Shown: positions 52,022 to 60,826, numbered from the stretch's first letter. The stretch: DNA of 64,000 nucleotides from Streptomyces griseomycini (GCF_014203535.1 NZ_JACHJI010000001.1:434001-498000), one strand, 5' to 3'. A program made the numbers and translations. The notes: generated by a model from the sequence alone, not told the origin.

Positions 52022-52777
52022 ATGACCTTCGATGATCAAGGAAGACGCGGACCGCGGTCCGTGATCGGTGGCGCGGCGGCGGTCGTGCTGATCGGGGCGG
52101 TCGCGGCGGGCGCGGTGCTGTACACGAACGGGGACGACGGCGGGGGGCGGGCCGCGCCCCTCTCCGCCCCCGCCCCGTCCTCCACCGCCGCCGAGCCGGT
52201 GCCCTCCGCCACCGCCTCCCTGCCCTCCGACGCCCCGGCCGCCCTCCCCTCACTGCTCGCGCGGCCGGTCATCCGGCCGGAGCGGGCGTTCCCGGAGAAG
52301 AGCGTGCGCCTGAAGGACGGCTCCCGGTACCAGCGGGTCGACCTGGCGACCACCACCAGCTGCGCCCGGGGCATGTCCGCGGGGCTGGCGGCGCTCGTCG
52401 ACCAGGGCGAGGGATGCCTGCGGCTGACCTCGGCGCTGTTCACGGACGCCGAGCGGCGCTCGCAGATCACCGTCACCGTGGCCAGCTTCCGGCGGGTCGA
52501 GGACGCCTCGACGGTGTTCGCGATGGCCTCGATGGATCCGGTGACCTACCAGGTCGTCTCGCTCGACCCGCCGCCGGAGGCGGGGCTGCCGACGGTGCCG
52601 CCCGGTTCGGCGGGCCTCTTCGAGCGGCTGATGACCGTGCGGTCCGTGGTCTTCGCCAACGGACAGTGGGGGGACGGCGCCGAGACGGGGGAGGCCGCGC
52701 TCACGCGGCAGACGCAGGGGCTGCTCCAGTACGTCAACGACCACGTGGTGGCGTACGAGCAGGGCGGGCGCGGCTGA
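52022..52777 (+). CDS. Membrane-anchored or secreted protein, 251 aa
   Basis: The 251-residue protein has an N-terminal hydrophobic helix (SVIGGAAAVVLIGAVAAGAV at about 13-33), a Ser/Ala/Pro-rich linker to about residue 85 and an exported domain of about 165 residues with two cysteines (TTSCARG and GEGCLRL). It has no recognised enzymatic motif. The layout suggests a surface-exposed protein with a signal anchor. It appears leaderless. Confidence 0.75.
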   Translation: MTFDDQGRRGPRSVIGGAAAVVLIGAVAAGAVLYTNGDDGGGRAAPLSAPAPSSTAAEPVPSATASLPSDAPAALPSLLARPVIRPERAFPEKSVRLKDGSRYQRVDLATTTSCARGMSAGLAALVDQGEGCLRLTSALFTDAERRSQITVTVASFRRVEDASTVFAMASMDPVTYQVVSLDPPPEAGLPTVPPGSAGLFERLMTVRSVVFANGQWGDGAETGEAALTRQTQGLLQYVNDHVVAYEQGGRG

Positions 52778-52901
52778 CCCGCGGCAGCTCGACGACCGTG
52801 TGACGCAGGTTACTGCGGCCACTTGTCCCGACCGCTGAGTAACCCCGTTCGGCATCTCGTACATAGCGGCGTACGCTCCCCTACCTCTTCAGGAGGCGCG
52901 C

Positions 52902-53567
52902 ATGTCGCGCAGGAGAACTCTCGGCCCCAAGAAGAAGCTCGCCCTGCTGGTGAGCGCCGCGACGGTGGCGGGAGGCGGTGCCTTCGTCATGGCGAACACC
53001 TCGAACGCCGCGCAGACGCCCACCACCAGGGCGGCCGCGGACTCGTCCGTCTGCCAGGGGCTCGCCACCGCGCTCGGCAACAACCAGAAGTTCATCGAGG
53101 GCCAGCGGGCCGACCCCGACGCGCAGTCCGAGGCGCGGATCGCCAACCGCGAGGCGGTCATCGAGGAGATCAAGCGCAAGCAGGAGGCGTCCGGGTGCGC
53201 GGTGGGGGAGTCGGCTCAGGGCTCCCAGGCCGCGCCGCCCGCGCAGCCGGCGCCCTCGGAACCGGCTCAGGGTGAGCAGGCCGGCGGCGGACAGGCCGGC
53301 GGCGACGCCGCCGCCACCGGTGGGCAGGTGTGCAACGGGTCCACCGTCACCCTCTCCGGTGAGGGCGGCGCGCCGGCCGCGTCCAGCAACCAGTTCCCGG
53401 CCGGCACGAAGCTGAAGGTCACCAACCTGGACAACGGCAAGTCCACGACGGTGGAGGTCACCTCGGTGTCCGGCAGCTGCGTCCTGCTCAACAACGCGGC
53501 CTTCGAGCAGGTCCGTGAGCCCGGCAAGTTCCTGATCCGCCGGGCCGTGATCGAGAAGGTGGGGTGA
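52902..53567 (+). CDS. Secreted protein with C-terminal RlpA-like (DPBB-like) domain
   Basis: The 221-residue protein has a signal peptide (to about residue 38, GGGAFVMANTSNAA), a helical part bounded by two cysteines (VCQGLATALGNNQKF to ASGC), a Gln/Ala/Gly/Pro linker at about 105-140, and a C-terminal domain (VCNGSTVTLSGEG, GTKLKVTNLDNGKSTTVEVT, EPGKFLIRRAVIEKVG) that resembles a double-psi beta-barrel of the RlpA kind. Cleavage of peptidoglycan is not certain, as the catalytic Asp and His are not clear. AGGAGG lies 6 bases before the ATG, and TACGCT is a likely -10 upstream. It shares leader and linker style with the DUF1996 protein at 59263. Confidence 0.8.
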   Translation: MSRRRTLGPKKKLALLVSAATVAGGGAFVMANTSNAAQTPTTRAAADSSVCQGLATALGNNQKFIEGQRADPDAQSEARIANREAVIEEIKRKQEASGCAVGESAQGSQAAPPAQPAPSEPAQGEQAGGGQAGGDAAATGGQVCNGSTVTLSGEGGAPAASSNQFPAGTKLKVTNLDNGKSTTVEVTSVSGSCVLLNNAAFEQVREPGKFLIRRAVIEKVG

Positions 53568-53668
53568 CGCCCGGGTCCGTCGGGGATTCCCAGGGCCCGC
53601 CGCTCCCGGCCGGGAGCGGCGGGCCCCTCCGCGCGCTCACGCCATGCGGCGGGACACGGCAGGGTCAG

Positions 53669-53706
53669 GTAACACGGGGTTCACACACGGGCAATGGCCG
53701 GGAAAT
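53669..53706 (+). promoter_or_regulatory. Candidate GlnR box of glnII
   Basis: The segment reads GTAAC-n6-TTCAC-n6-GCAAT-n6-GAAAT. Spacing is exactly that of the glnA box, and the first and last pentamers fit the consensus, while the middle two are poor. This is what one expects for a weaker GlnR site. A TTGACA at 53713 follows directly. Confidence 0.65.
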
Positions 53707-53806
53707 CGCCTGTTGACACGCTGCATGACATCGACGGCGGCGCCCCAGTGCCGCAGCGCCGCAGCACCCGCGCAAGCGCCCAGACCCACCCCGAAGGATG
53801 TGGACC

Positions 53807-54835
53807 GTGAGCTTCAAGGCCGAGTACATCTGGATCGACGGCACCGAGCCGACCGCCAAGCTGCGTTCCAAGACGAAGATCCTCGCGGACGACGCCAAGG
53901 GCGCCGAGCTGCCGATCTGGGGTTTCGACGGGTCCTCCACCAACCAGGCCAAGGGGCACGCCTCGGACTGCGTGCTCAAGCCGGTCTTCGTCTGCCCCGA
54001 CCCGATCCGCGGCGGTGACGACGTCCTGGTGCTGTGCGAGGTCCTCAACACGGACATGACGCCGCACGAGTCCAACACCCGTGCCGCGCTGGCCGAGGTC
54101 GCCGAGCGGTTCGCCGCACAGGAGCCGGTCTTCGGCATCGAGCAGGAGTACACCTTCTTCAAGGACGCCTACCCGCTCGGCTTCCCCAAGGGCGGCTTCC
54201 CCGCCCCGCAGGGCGGCTACTACTGCGGTGTCGGCTCCGACGAGATCTTCGGCCGTGACGTCGTCGAGGCGCACCTGGACAACTGCCTGAAGGCGGGCCT
54301 GGGCATCTCCGGCATCAACGCCGAGGTCATGCCCGGCCAGTGGGAGTTCCAGGTCGGCCCGCTGGCCCCGCTGGAGGTCGCCGACCAGCTGTGGGTGGCC
54401 CGCTGGCTGCTCTACCGCACCGCCGAGGACTTCGACGTCGCCGCCACCCTCGACCCGAAGCCGGTCAAGGGCGACTGGAACGGCGCCGGCGCGCACACCA
54501 ACTTCTCCACCAGGGCGATGCGCGAGGGCTACGACGCCATCATCACCGCGTGCGAGGCGCTGGGCGAGGGCTCCAAGCCGCTGGACCACGTCAAGAACTA
54601 CGGCGCCGGCATCGACGACCGCCTCACCGGCCTGCACGAGACCGCCCCGTGGGACAAGTACTCCTACGGCGTGTCCGACCGCGGCGCCTCGGTGCGCATC
54701 CCGTGGCAGGTCGAGAAGGACGGCAAGGGCTACATCGAGGACCGCCGTCCGAACGCCAACGTCGACCCGTACGTGGTGACCCGCCTGCTCGTCGACACCT
54801 GCTGCACGGCGCTGGAGAAGGCCGGCCAGGTCTGA
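53807..54835 (+). CDS. glnII: Glutamine synthetase type II (GlnII, eukaryote-like)
   Basis: This is the second glutamine synthetase, of the eukaryotic GSII type found in Streptomyces, rhizobia and Frankia. The 342-residue protein starts SFKAEYIWIDGTEPTAKLRS, has WGFDGSSTNQA and EQEYTFFKDAYPLGFPKGG (shortened: EQEYTFFKD), and the substrate-binding NWNGAGAHTNFST-like segment GDWNGAGAHTNFST. The start is the GTG at 53807, as GAAGGA lies 8 bases upstream while the ATG at 53798 overlaps it. GSII is not adenylylated; expression is expected to depend on GlnR. Confidence 0.96.
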   Translation: MSFKAEYIWIDGTEPTAKLRSKTKILADDAKGAELPIWGFDGSSTNQAKGHASDCVLKPVFVCPDPIRGGDDVLVLCEVLNTDMTPHESNTRAALAEVAERFAAQEPVFGIEQEYTFFKDAYPLGFPKGGFPAPQGGYYCGVGSDEIFGRDVVEAHLDNCLKAGLGISGINAEVMPGQWEFQVGPLAPLEVADQLWVARWLLYRTAEDFDVAATLDPKPVKGDWNGAGAHTNFSTRAMREGYDAIITACEALGEGSKPLDHVKNYGAGIDDRLTGLHETAPWDKYSYGVSDRGASVRIPWQVEKDGKGYIEDRRPNANVDPYVVTRLLVDTCCTALEKAGQV

Positions 54836-54855
54836 TCCGTCCCGCAGTCGCTCCC

Positions 54856-54887
54856 GGGGGCGCCCACTGTCACGGGTGGGCGCCCCC
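54856..54887. terminator. glnII terminator
   Basis: An 11-base stem (GGGGGCGCCCA with TGGGCGCCCCC) and a 10-base loop begin 21 bases after the glnII stop. The next 270 bases (to 55159) hold no gene I can support. Confidence 0.78.
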
Positions 54888-55159
54888 TCGCGTCGTCGGC
54901 GGCGTCCGTCACCGTGGGGCCCGGAGATCGACGGGGCCTGGCCGTCAGGGACTGGACCGGGTACGGGGAGCCGCTCCGGCGGCCGTCCGCGAAGCGGCTG
55001 CGGGAGCCGGTGCACCGCGTCGGGGAGGCGGGCGACCGCTGGACCGGCGCGGGCGGCTGGAGGGATGACGGCCCGCCGGCAGCGGTCTCACGCCGCCGCG
55101 GGCGTCCGCGCAGTGAGAAGAGGCTGCTGCCGGTGACCGGGGTCTGCTTCAATGGGGTC

Positions 55160-55282
55160 ATGGCCGGTCTTCGGAAGCACCTCGCGACGGGTCGCCACGA
55201 CCTCGAGCCCTTCTGGCCTTCCCGTCAGCACGACGACTTCGACCGGGTGTGTTGCCGCGCGACGAACGCGCCGGCCCTCTGA
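55160..55282 (+). CDS. Possible leader peptide with Cys-Cys, 40 aa
   Basis: A 40-codon reading frame (MAGLRKHLATGRHDLEPFWP, then SRQHDDFDRVCCRATNAPAL) ends 80 bases before the winged-helix gene. Its second half matches the pattern R-x-H-x-D-x-x-R-V-x-C of short peptides that Streptomyces annotations call putative leader peptides. It has two adjacent cysteine codons, which in known leader peptides sense charged Cys-tRNA. The ribosome binding site is weak. The same frame is open upstream to 54914, so it could instead be the end of a longer, unconvincing ORF. The status is uncertain. Confidence 0.4.
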   Translation: MAGLRKHLATGRHDLEPFWPSRQHDDFDRVCCRATNAPAL

Positions 55283-55345
55283 CGCCGTACACCCCGGTCT
55301 TCCGCCGGCGCGAACCGCGTACGTCCCCCGACGAACCCTTCGCGC
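55267..55345 (+). promoter_or_regulatory. Attenuator-like alternative hairpins
   Basis: Three arms can pair in two exclusive ways. Arm 1 (CGCGCCGG, 55267-55274) lies at the end of the short ORF and pairs with arm 2 (CCGGCGCG, 55305-55312). Arm 2 with its flank (GCGCGAA, 55308-55314) pairs instead with arm 3 (TTCGCGC, 55339-55345). This is the geometry of a translational or transcriptional attenuator. In DNA of this GC content such pairs can arise by chance. Confidence 0.3.
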
Positions 55346-55362
55346 GAAAGAGCTGACCTCCC

Positions 55363-55980
55363 ATGGCGACCACCCGTTCCCTGTCCTCCGCTCCCCTCAC
55401 CCCCCTCGCCCCTCCCGCGGCCTCCGCCCCGCTCACCGCGCACGGCCATCCCCGGCACGGGCTGCGTGCCGTCGACCGTGACGAAGTGGTCACCGTCGCG
55501 GACCTCCTGCCGCCCGGTGCCACCTGGCTGCCCGCGCCGCAGCACGCGCTGCCCGTCCTGCCCGGCCGTCCCCCGATGGTCGGCTACCTGGTGCTGGTCC
55601 CCGCCGACCGGCAGCCGCCGTTCCCGGTCGCGGTGCCGGAGCCGGCCGGCTCCCCCGCCACCGGAACCGCCGCCGAACCCGGTGGCGACCCGCTGGTCCG
55701 CATCGACGCCGCGCGGCGCACCGCCGAGGTGGCCGGACGGCAACTCGAGCTCACCTACCTGGAGTTCGAGCTGCTGGCCCATCTCGTGGCGCATCCGGGC
55801 CGGGTGCACACGCGCGAGCACCTGGTCGGCACGGTGTGGGGCTACGGCCACGTGGGCGACGGGCGCACCGTCGACGTGCACGTCGCCCGGCTGCGCCGCA
55901 AGCTCGGCACCGAGCACCGGGACGCGATCCGCACGGTGCGCCGGGTCGGTTACCAGTACCTGCCGCCGGCCGGGCGCTGA
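55363..55980 (+). CDS. Orphan winged-helix (OmpR-type DNA-binding) protein
   Basis: The 205-residue protein has an unrelated Ala/Pro-rich N-terminal half without a receiver domain and a C-terminal OmpR/PhoB-type winged helix at about 110-203 (LELTYLEFELLAHLVAHPGR, RTVDVHVARLRRKLGTE, TVRRVGYQYLPP). It should bind DNA but has no phosphoacceptor of its own. The ligand or partner is unknown. A short Cys-Cys ORF with alternative hairpins lies upstream. GAAAGAG stands about 10 bases before the ATG. Confidence 0.85.
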   Translation: MATTRSLSSAPLTPLAPPAASAPLTAHGHPRHGLRAVDRDEVVTVADLLPPGATWLPAPQHALPVLPGRPPMVGYLVLVPADRQPPFPVAVPEPAGSPATGTAAEPGGDPLVRIDAARRTAEVAGRQLELTYLEFELLAHLVAHPGRVHTREHLVGTVWGYGHVGDGRTVDVHVARLRRKLGTEHRDAIRTVRRVGYQYLPPAGR

Positions 55981-56051
55981 GGCCGGCCGGTCCGTCTGCC
56001 GACAGCAGATTCGCGTTCCCCCGCGCCGCCGGACCGGGCAGAGTCACCGGC

Positions 56052-57077
56052 ATGAGACTTCTGACGCTGGGTGGTACGGAGTTCGTGGGCCGGGCCGTCG
56101 TCGAGGCGGCCCTCGCCCGGGGCTGGGAGGTGACCGTCTTCCACCGGGGGCGGCACGCGGCGCCGCCGGGCGTGCGGACGCTGCTGGGCGACCGCACCGC
56201 GCCCGACGGCCTGGCCGCGCTCGACGAGGACCCGGGCGAGTGGGACGTCGTCGTCGACACCTGGTCGGCCGCCCCGCGCGCGGTGCGGGACTCGGCGCGG
56301 CTGCTGCGGGGCCGCGCCGGGCGGTACGCGTACGTGTCGAGCTGCTCGGTGTACGCGTGGGCCCCGCCCGCCGGGTACACCGAGCGGGCTCCCGTGGTGG
56401 AGGGCGCCTCCGCCGACGCCGACCACACGGCGTACGCGCAGGACAAGCGGGGCGCCGAGCTCGCCGTCCTGGACTCCTTCGGCGCGGACCGCTCGGTGCT
56501 GGCGCGGGCCGGCCTGATCCTCGGACCGTACGAGAACGTGGGCCGGCTGCCCTGGTGGCTCAACCGGATGGCGCGCGGCGGCCCGGTGCTCGCCCCGGGG
56601 CCGCACGACCTGCCGCTCCAGTACATCGACGTCCGCGACCTCGCCGAGTGGGTCCTCGACGCGGCCGGTCAGGAGCTGAGCGGACCGTACAACCTGATCT
56701 CCCCGCAGGGGCACGCCACGATGGGCGAACTGCTCCGGGCGTGCGCCGAGGTGACCGGTGGGACGGCCGAACTGCGGTGGACCGAGCCCGAGGTGATCCT
56801 CGAGGCGGGCATCGAGCCGTGGACGCAGCTGCCGGTGTGGGTGCCCCCGGACAGCGACCTGCACGACGCGCTGCACTCCGCGGACGTCTCCCGGGCGGTC
56901 GCGGCCGGGCTGCTCTGCCGCCCGGTCGCCGAGACCGTGGCCGACACCTGGCGCTGGCTGGAGGACATCGGCGGCACCGCGCCCCAGCGCCCGGACCGGA
57001 CGGAGAAGGGACTCGATCCGGAGGTGGAGGCGAAGGTGCTGGCGGGCACCGGGGGCGTCGAGGCGCCGGGGGTGTAG
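56052..57077 (+). CDS. NAD-dependent epimerase/dehydratase-like protein
   Basis: The 341-residue protein is an extended SDR with the opening LLTLGGTEFVGRAVVEAALARGW (shortened: GGTEFVGRAVVEAALARG), where GGTEFVG replaces the usual GxxGxxG, and the SSCSVYAW segment in the position of the catalytic Ser/Tyr motif. The loop DLPLQYIDVRDLAEWVLDA and YNLISPQGHATMGELL fit the isoflavone-reductase-like or UDP-sugar epimerase group. The substrate is unknown. CAGAGT stands 7 bases before the ATG, so the gene may be leaderless. Confidence 0.85.
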   Translation: MRLLTLGGTEFVGRAVVEAALARGWEVTVFHRGRHAAPPGVRTLLGDRTAPDGLAALDEDPGEWDVVVDTWSAAPRAVRDSARLLRGRAGRYAYVSSCSVYAWAPPAGYTERAPVVEGASADADHTAYAQDKRGAELAVLDSFGADRSVLARAGLILGPYENVGRLPWWLNRMARGGPVLAPGPHDLPLQYIDVRDLAEWVLDAAGQELSGPYNLISPQGHATMGELLRACAEVTGGTAELRWTEPEVILEAGIEPWTQLPVWVPPDSDLHDALHSADVSRAVAAGLLCRPVAETVADTWRWLEDIGGTAPQRPDRTEKGLDPEVEAKVLAGTGGVEAPGV

Positions 57078-57146
57078 GTAACACCACCCCCGGACCGGGG
57101 GGTCCGGCCCAGTGCCCCGCGCATCCCGCTCCGCCAGACTTGCGCC

Positions 57147-58406
57147 ATGACCACCGACATGAAGAGCCGCGACGGGCGTACGAGGGGCATGGCCAAGGGG
57201 GCGGCGCGGGGGCTGGGACTGGCACTGGTGTCGCTGCCCTGCGCGGTGCTGTGCTTCACGCTGTCCCTGGTGTCCATCGCGCTGATCCCGATCGGCATCG
57301 GCATCGTCACCACTCCGTACGTGCTGACGGGGGTGCGGACGTTCGCGAACCGGCGGCGGGTGCTGGCGGCCGAGTGGGGCGGGGTGCGGATCCCGCCCGC
57401 CTACCGGCCGATCCCGAAGGACGCCAACCCGTGGGCGCGCACCTTCGGGATGCTGCGCGACCCGGCGACCTGGCGGGACCTGGGGTGGCTGCCGGTCGAC
57501 ATGACGGCGGGCTTCACCACCGCGCTGCTGCCGGCCGTGCTGCTGCTCTACCCGCTGGAGGGGTTCGCCCTGGCGGTCGGGCTGTGGCGGGTGATGCCCG
57601 ACGGGTACTGGTACGGCTTCGTGCCGGTCAGCGACCAGACGTCCGCGCTCGGCGCCGGTGTGCTCGCCCTCGCCCTGCTGTTCCTGGCCCACTTCGCCGC
57701 CCCGCGGGTGCTGGACGCGCACTACCGGCTCACCCGGGCCGTCCTCGGCTCGAACCAGGGGGAACTGGCCGAGCGGGTGCGGGTGCTGACCGAGACCCGG
57801 CGGGACGCCGTGGACACCTCCGCCGCCGAGCTGCGGCGCATCGAGCGGGACCTGCACGACGGGGCGCAGGCGCGGCTGGTCGCGGTGGGCATGGACCTCG
57901 GGACCATCGAGGCGTTGCTCGACAAGGACCCGGCGAAGGCGAAGGAGCTGATCGCACAGGCCCGCCGGTCCTCCGTGGAGGCGCTGTCGGAGCTGCGCGA
58001 GCTGGTGCGCGGCATCCATCCGCCGGTGCTGGCCGAGCGCGGGCTGGGGGACGCGGTGCGGGCGCTGGCGCTCCGGCTGCCGGTGGCCACCGAGGTGAGC
58101 GTGGAGCTGCCCGGGCGGGCGGAGGCCCCCGTGGAGTCGGCCGCGTACTTCGCGGTGAGCGAGGTGCTCACCAACGCGGTGAAGCACTCCGGCGCGGACC
58201 GGATCTGGGTCGACCTGCATCACGCCGAGGGGCATCTGCGGGCGACCGTCACCGACAACGGCAAGGGCGGCGCGGTGATCGGGGCCGGCTCGGGACTGAC
58301 CGGGGTCGAGCGGCGACTGGGTACATTCGACGGCGTCCTGGCCGTCAGCAGCCCTGCGGGCGGTCCCACCATGGTCACCGTGGAGATCCCTTGCGCGTTG
58401 TCCTAG
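57147..58406 (+). CDS. Sensor histidine kinase, HisKA_3 family
   Basis: The 419-residue kinase has two pairs of membrane helices (about 22-62 and 120-190) around a short DUF-like sensor part with RDPATWRDLGWLPVD, and a cytoplasmic kinase core. The phosphoacceptor is H237 in RRIERDLHDGAQARLVA, and the ATPase domain holds AVSEVLTNAVKHS and GSGLTGVERRLG. It signals to the response regulator whose start overlaps the kinase 3' end. CAGACT lies 6 bases before the ATG, which suggests leaderless expression. The signal is unknown. Confidence 0.93.
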   Translation: MTTDMKSRDGRTRGMAKGAARGLGLALVSLPCAVLCFTLSLVSIALIPIGIGIVTTPYVLTGVRTFANRRRVLAAEWGGVRIPPAYRPIPKDANPWARTFGMLRDPATWRDLGWLPVDMTAGFTTALLPAVLLLYPLEGFALAVGLWRVMPDGYWYGFVPVSDQTSALGAGVLALALLFLAHFAAPRVLDAHYRLTRAVLGSNQGELAERVRVLTETRRDAVDTSAAELRRIERDLHDGAQARLVAVGMDLGTIEALLDKDPAKAKELIAQARRSSVEALSELRELVRGIHPPVLAERGLGDAVRALALRLPVATEVSVELPGRAEAPVESAAYFAVSEVLTNAVKHSGADRIWVDLHHAEGHLRATVTDNGKGGAVIGAGSGLTGVERRLGTFDGVLAVSSPAGGPTMVTVEIPCALS

Positions 58407-59044
58407 CCGAAGACCTGTTCCTGCTGCGCGACGGACTCGTCCGGCTCCTCGAGGCGCACGACTTCGAGATCGCGGCGGCCGTGGAGTCCGGGCCCGAACT
58501 GGCCCGGGCGCTGGCCGAACTGGAGCCGGACGTCGCCGTCGTCGACGTGCGCCTGCCGCCGACGCACACCGACGAGGGGCTGCAGTGCGCGCTCCAGGCC
58601 CGCCGCGAGCGGCCCGGGCTGCCGGTGCTGGTGCTCTCGCAGCACGTGGAGCAGCTGTACGCACGGGAGTTGCTGGCCGACGGCAGCGGCGGGGTGGGGT
58701 ACCTGCTGAAGGACCGGGTGTTCGACGCGGAGCAGTTCGTGGACGCCGTACGGCGGGTGGCGGCGGGCGGCACGGCGATGGACCCGCAGGTGATCCAGCA
58801 GCTGCTGGCGCGGCGGTCGGGCGACGACCGGCCGCTGGCGCGGCTGACGCCCCGCGAGCTGGAGGTGATGGAGCTGATGGCGCAGGGGCGGTCCAACGCG
58901 GCGATCGCGGCCAAGCTGGTGGTGACGGAACGGGCGATCGCGAAGCACACCGCGAACATCTTCGCCAAACTGGGGCTGGAGGTCTCGGACGACGACAACC
59001 GGCGCGTGCTGGCGGTTCTCGCGTATCTCGACCACGGCCGGTGA
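58391..59044 (+). CDS. Response regulator, NarL/LuxR type, TTG start
   Basis: The 217-residue protein has a receiver domain with D52 (VAVVDVRLPP) and a LuxR-type helix-turn-helix near the C terminus (LTPRELEVMELMAQGRSNAA). The only start that gives the full receiver opening RVVLAEDLFLLRDGL is the TTG at 58391, with GGAG 5 bases upstream. It overlaps the kinase gene by 16 bases, so the two are coupled. It should regulate genes in answer to the kinase; the targets are unknown. Confidence 0.92.
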   Translation: MRVVLAEDLFLLRDGLVRLLEAHDFEIAAAVESGPELARALAELEPDVAVVDVRLPPTHTDEGLQCALQARRERPGLPVLVLSQHVEQLYARELLADGSGGVGYLLKDRVFDAEQFVDAVRRVAAGGTAMDPQVIQQLLARRSGDDRPLARLTPRELEVMELMAQGRSNAAIAAKLVVTERAIAKHTANIFAKLGLEVSDDDNRRVLAVLAYLDHGR

Positions 59045-59096
59045 AACCGGACCGCTCCCCTCACCTCCTGCGGTCGATCGACAACTCCCGGTGCCC

Positions 59097-59117
59097 CAGG
59101 GGCTGTTGAAACCCCTG
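59097..59117. terminator. Short hairpin after the response regulator
   Basis: A 6-base stem (CAGGGG with CCCCTG) and a 9-base loop lie 53 bases after the stop. It is weak alone but is followed by a second hairpin at 59168. Confidence 0.5.
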
Positions 59118-59167
59118 CGGCCGTACGGACTCCTCATCGATTTCCGGGACGGGTGAACACTCCCGGG

Positions 59168-59193
59168 GCGGCTCCCGTACTCAAGGGAGCCGC
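59168..59193. terminator. Hairpin terminator
   Basis: A perfect 9-base stem (GCGGCTCCC with GGGAGCCGC) and an 8-base loop stand between the two-component operon and the DUF1996 gene. Confidence 0.6.
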
Positions 59194-59262
59194 TTCACTC
59201 CTGTCGGGCCGCTCGATGCCCCGCAATGGGATGCCCCCGTAAGGAAGGTCAAGAGGAGTTCC

Positions 59263-60771
59263 ATGGGACGCAACACAAGAAAACGCCGTACGCCGCTGGC
59301 CACCAAGGCCGTAGCCGGGGCGGCGGCCCTGGCGCTCGGTGGGGGCGGGCTGGTCTGGGCGAACTTCTACGCCTCGGCGCACGAGGAGAACGCGCCGGAC
59401 AACCGGACGAGGTCCGGCGCGGCGCGGATCGCGACCATCAACTGCCCGGACGTCGGCCAGAAGCTGACCAAGGTGCCGAGGAAGGCGCGCAAGGGCGTCG
59501 CCAGGGAGCTGGCGCTGCTCGACCGGCAGATCACGGACGCCTACACGCGCCTCGCGGAGACGCGCCAGGCCCAGGCCGGAGACGCCGGCTACGTCGACAA
59601 CGCCATCCTCGGACCGCTGAAGTCCAAGCGGGCGGCCGCCCTGGAGCGGATCGGCATCAGCATCAACCGTGCGGGCGGCCAGGCGCCGCGGAACCTCGGA
59701 AGGTTCGCCCGGTGCCAGGGCGTCCCGGCGGAGCAGCCGGAGGTCGACGGCGGCGGCCAGGACCAGAACGACGGCGGCCAGGACCAGGGCGGCGGCGGCC
59801 AGGACCAGGGCGGCGGCCAGGGCGGCAACGGCGGCCAGGCCGGCAACGGCCCCGTGGCGGACGACTTCATCAGGATCGAGGACGTCCGGCCCGGCTCCCG
59901 CAACCTGCCGAACGGTCTGGCCGCGAACGGCGACAGCGGTTCGACGGGCAGCTTCACCACCGAGTGCGGCACCAACGAGAACGCGCTGCGCAACTCGGAC
60001 AACGTGATCGTCGCTCCCGGCGTCAGCAACGGCGCCCAGCACCAGCACGACTACGTCGGCAACCAGGCCAACACCGCCTTCGCGAGCGACGAGGACCTGG
60101 CGAACGGCGACACGTCCTGCCAGAACCAGGGCGACAGGTCGTCGTACTTCTGGCCGGTCCTGCGCATCCAGGACGGCACGCAGGACATCGACCAGGACCA
60201 GCCGGGCGGCGGCCAGGACGGCAACGTCGGCAGGATCGTCGCGCCCACCGACGTGGAGCTGAAGTTCGTCGGCAACCGGACGAGCGACGTCGTCGCGATG
60301 CCCAGGGCGCTGCGCATCATCACCGGTGACGCGAAGGCCTTCACCAACGGCCTGAACAACGCCAACACCGCCTGGAGCTGCACCGGCTTCGAGGATCGTC
60401 AGGTGACGGACAAGTACCCGATCTGCCCCGAGGGCAGCAGCGTGGTCCGGACGTCCGCCTTCCAGAGCTGCTGGGACGGCCAGAACATCGACAGCGCCAA
60501 CCACCGCACGCACGTCGACTTCGTCGAGGCGGACGGCACCTGCTCGAACGGCTTCCAGGCCATCCCCCAGCTCCAGGTCCGCCTGGTCTACGACAACATC
60601 CCGGCCCCCCAGATCAACGACGGGCAGCTCGTGAACCCGTACGCGGTGGACTCCTTCCCGGAGCAGCTGCACAAGCCGATCACCGACCACAACGACTTCA
60701 TCAACTTCTTCGACGAGGACCTGATGAACGAGATGGTCGACTGCATCAACAGCGGCCGGGACTGCCAGTAG
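59263..60771 (+). CDS. Secreted DUF1996 protein
   Basis: The 502-residue protein has a signal peptide (to about 40, [21 protein letters not shown]), a Cys-bounded helical part at about 65-150 ([10 protein letters not shown] to RFARC), a Gly/Gln-rich linker with repeated GGGQDQ-type units at about 160-195, and a C-terminal DUF1996 domain. That domain has the early His-rich segment [18 protein letters not shown] and the ending [22 protein letters not shown]1996 is known mainly from fungi and some actinobacteria; its function is unknown. AGAGGAG lies about 7 bases before the ATG. Confidence 0.86.
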   Translation: MGRNTRKRRTPLATKAVAGAAALALGGGGLVWANFYASAHEENAPDNRTRSGAARIATINCPDVGQKLTKVPRKARKGVARELALLDRQITDAYTRLAETRQAQAGDAGYVDNAILGPLKSKRAAALERIGISINRAGGQAPRNLGRFARCQGVPAEQPEVDGGGQDQNDGGQDQGGGGQDQGGGQGGNGGQAGNGPVADDFIRIEDVRPGSRNLPNGLAANGDSGSTGSFTTECGTNENALRNSDNVIVAPGVSNGAQHQHDYVGNQANTAFASDEDLANGDTSCQNQGDRSSYFWPVLRIQDGTQDIDQDQPGGGQDGNVGRIVAPTDVELKFVGNRTSDVVAMPRALRIITGDAKAFTNGLNNANTAWSCTGFEDRQVTDKYPICPEGSSVVRTSAFQSCWDGQNIDSANHRTHVDFVEADGTCSNGFQAIPQLQVRLVYDNIPAPQINDGQLVNPYAVDSFPEQLHKPITDHNDFINFFDEDLMNEMVDCINSGRDCQ

Positions 60772-60787
60772 TCCCGGACCGGTGAGC

Positions 60788-60826
60788 GGGAAGCCGGCGG
60801 TGGGAACCTCCCACCGCCGGCTTCCC
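60788..60826. terminator. Strong bidirectional hairpin
   Basis: A perfect 18-base stem with a 3-base loop (ACC) lies between the converging DUF1996 and lipoprotein genes. Confidence 0.85.

Noticed and set aside
54914..55159. Upstream extension of the Cys-Cys short ORF to a 122-residue protein
   Set aside because: The extra residues are Arg/Gly-rich without a family match, and the stretch directly follows the glnII terminator without a ribosome binding site.
55466..58390. Forward frame open from the winged-helix gene through the epimerase and kinase into the response regulator
   Set aside because: Only the last part, from the TTG at 58391, has a real domain. The rest is out of frame with three recognisable genes.
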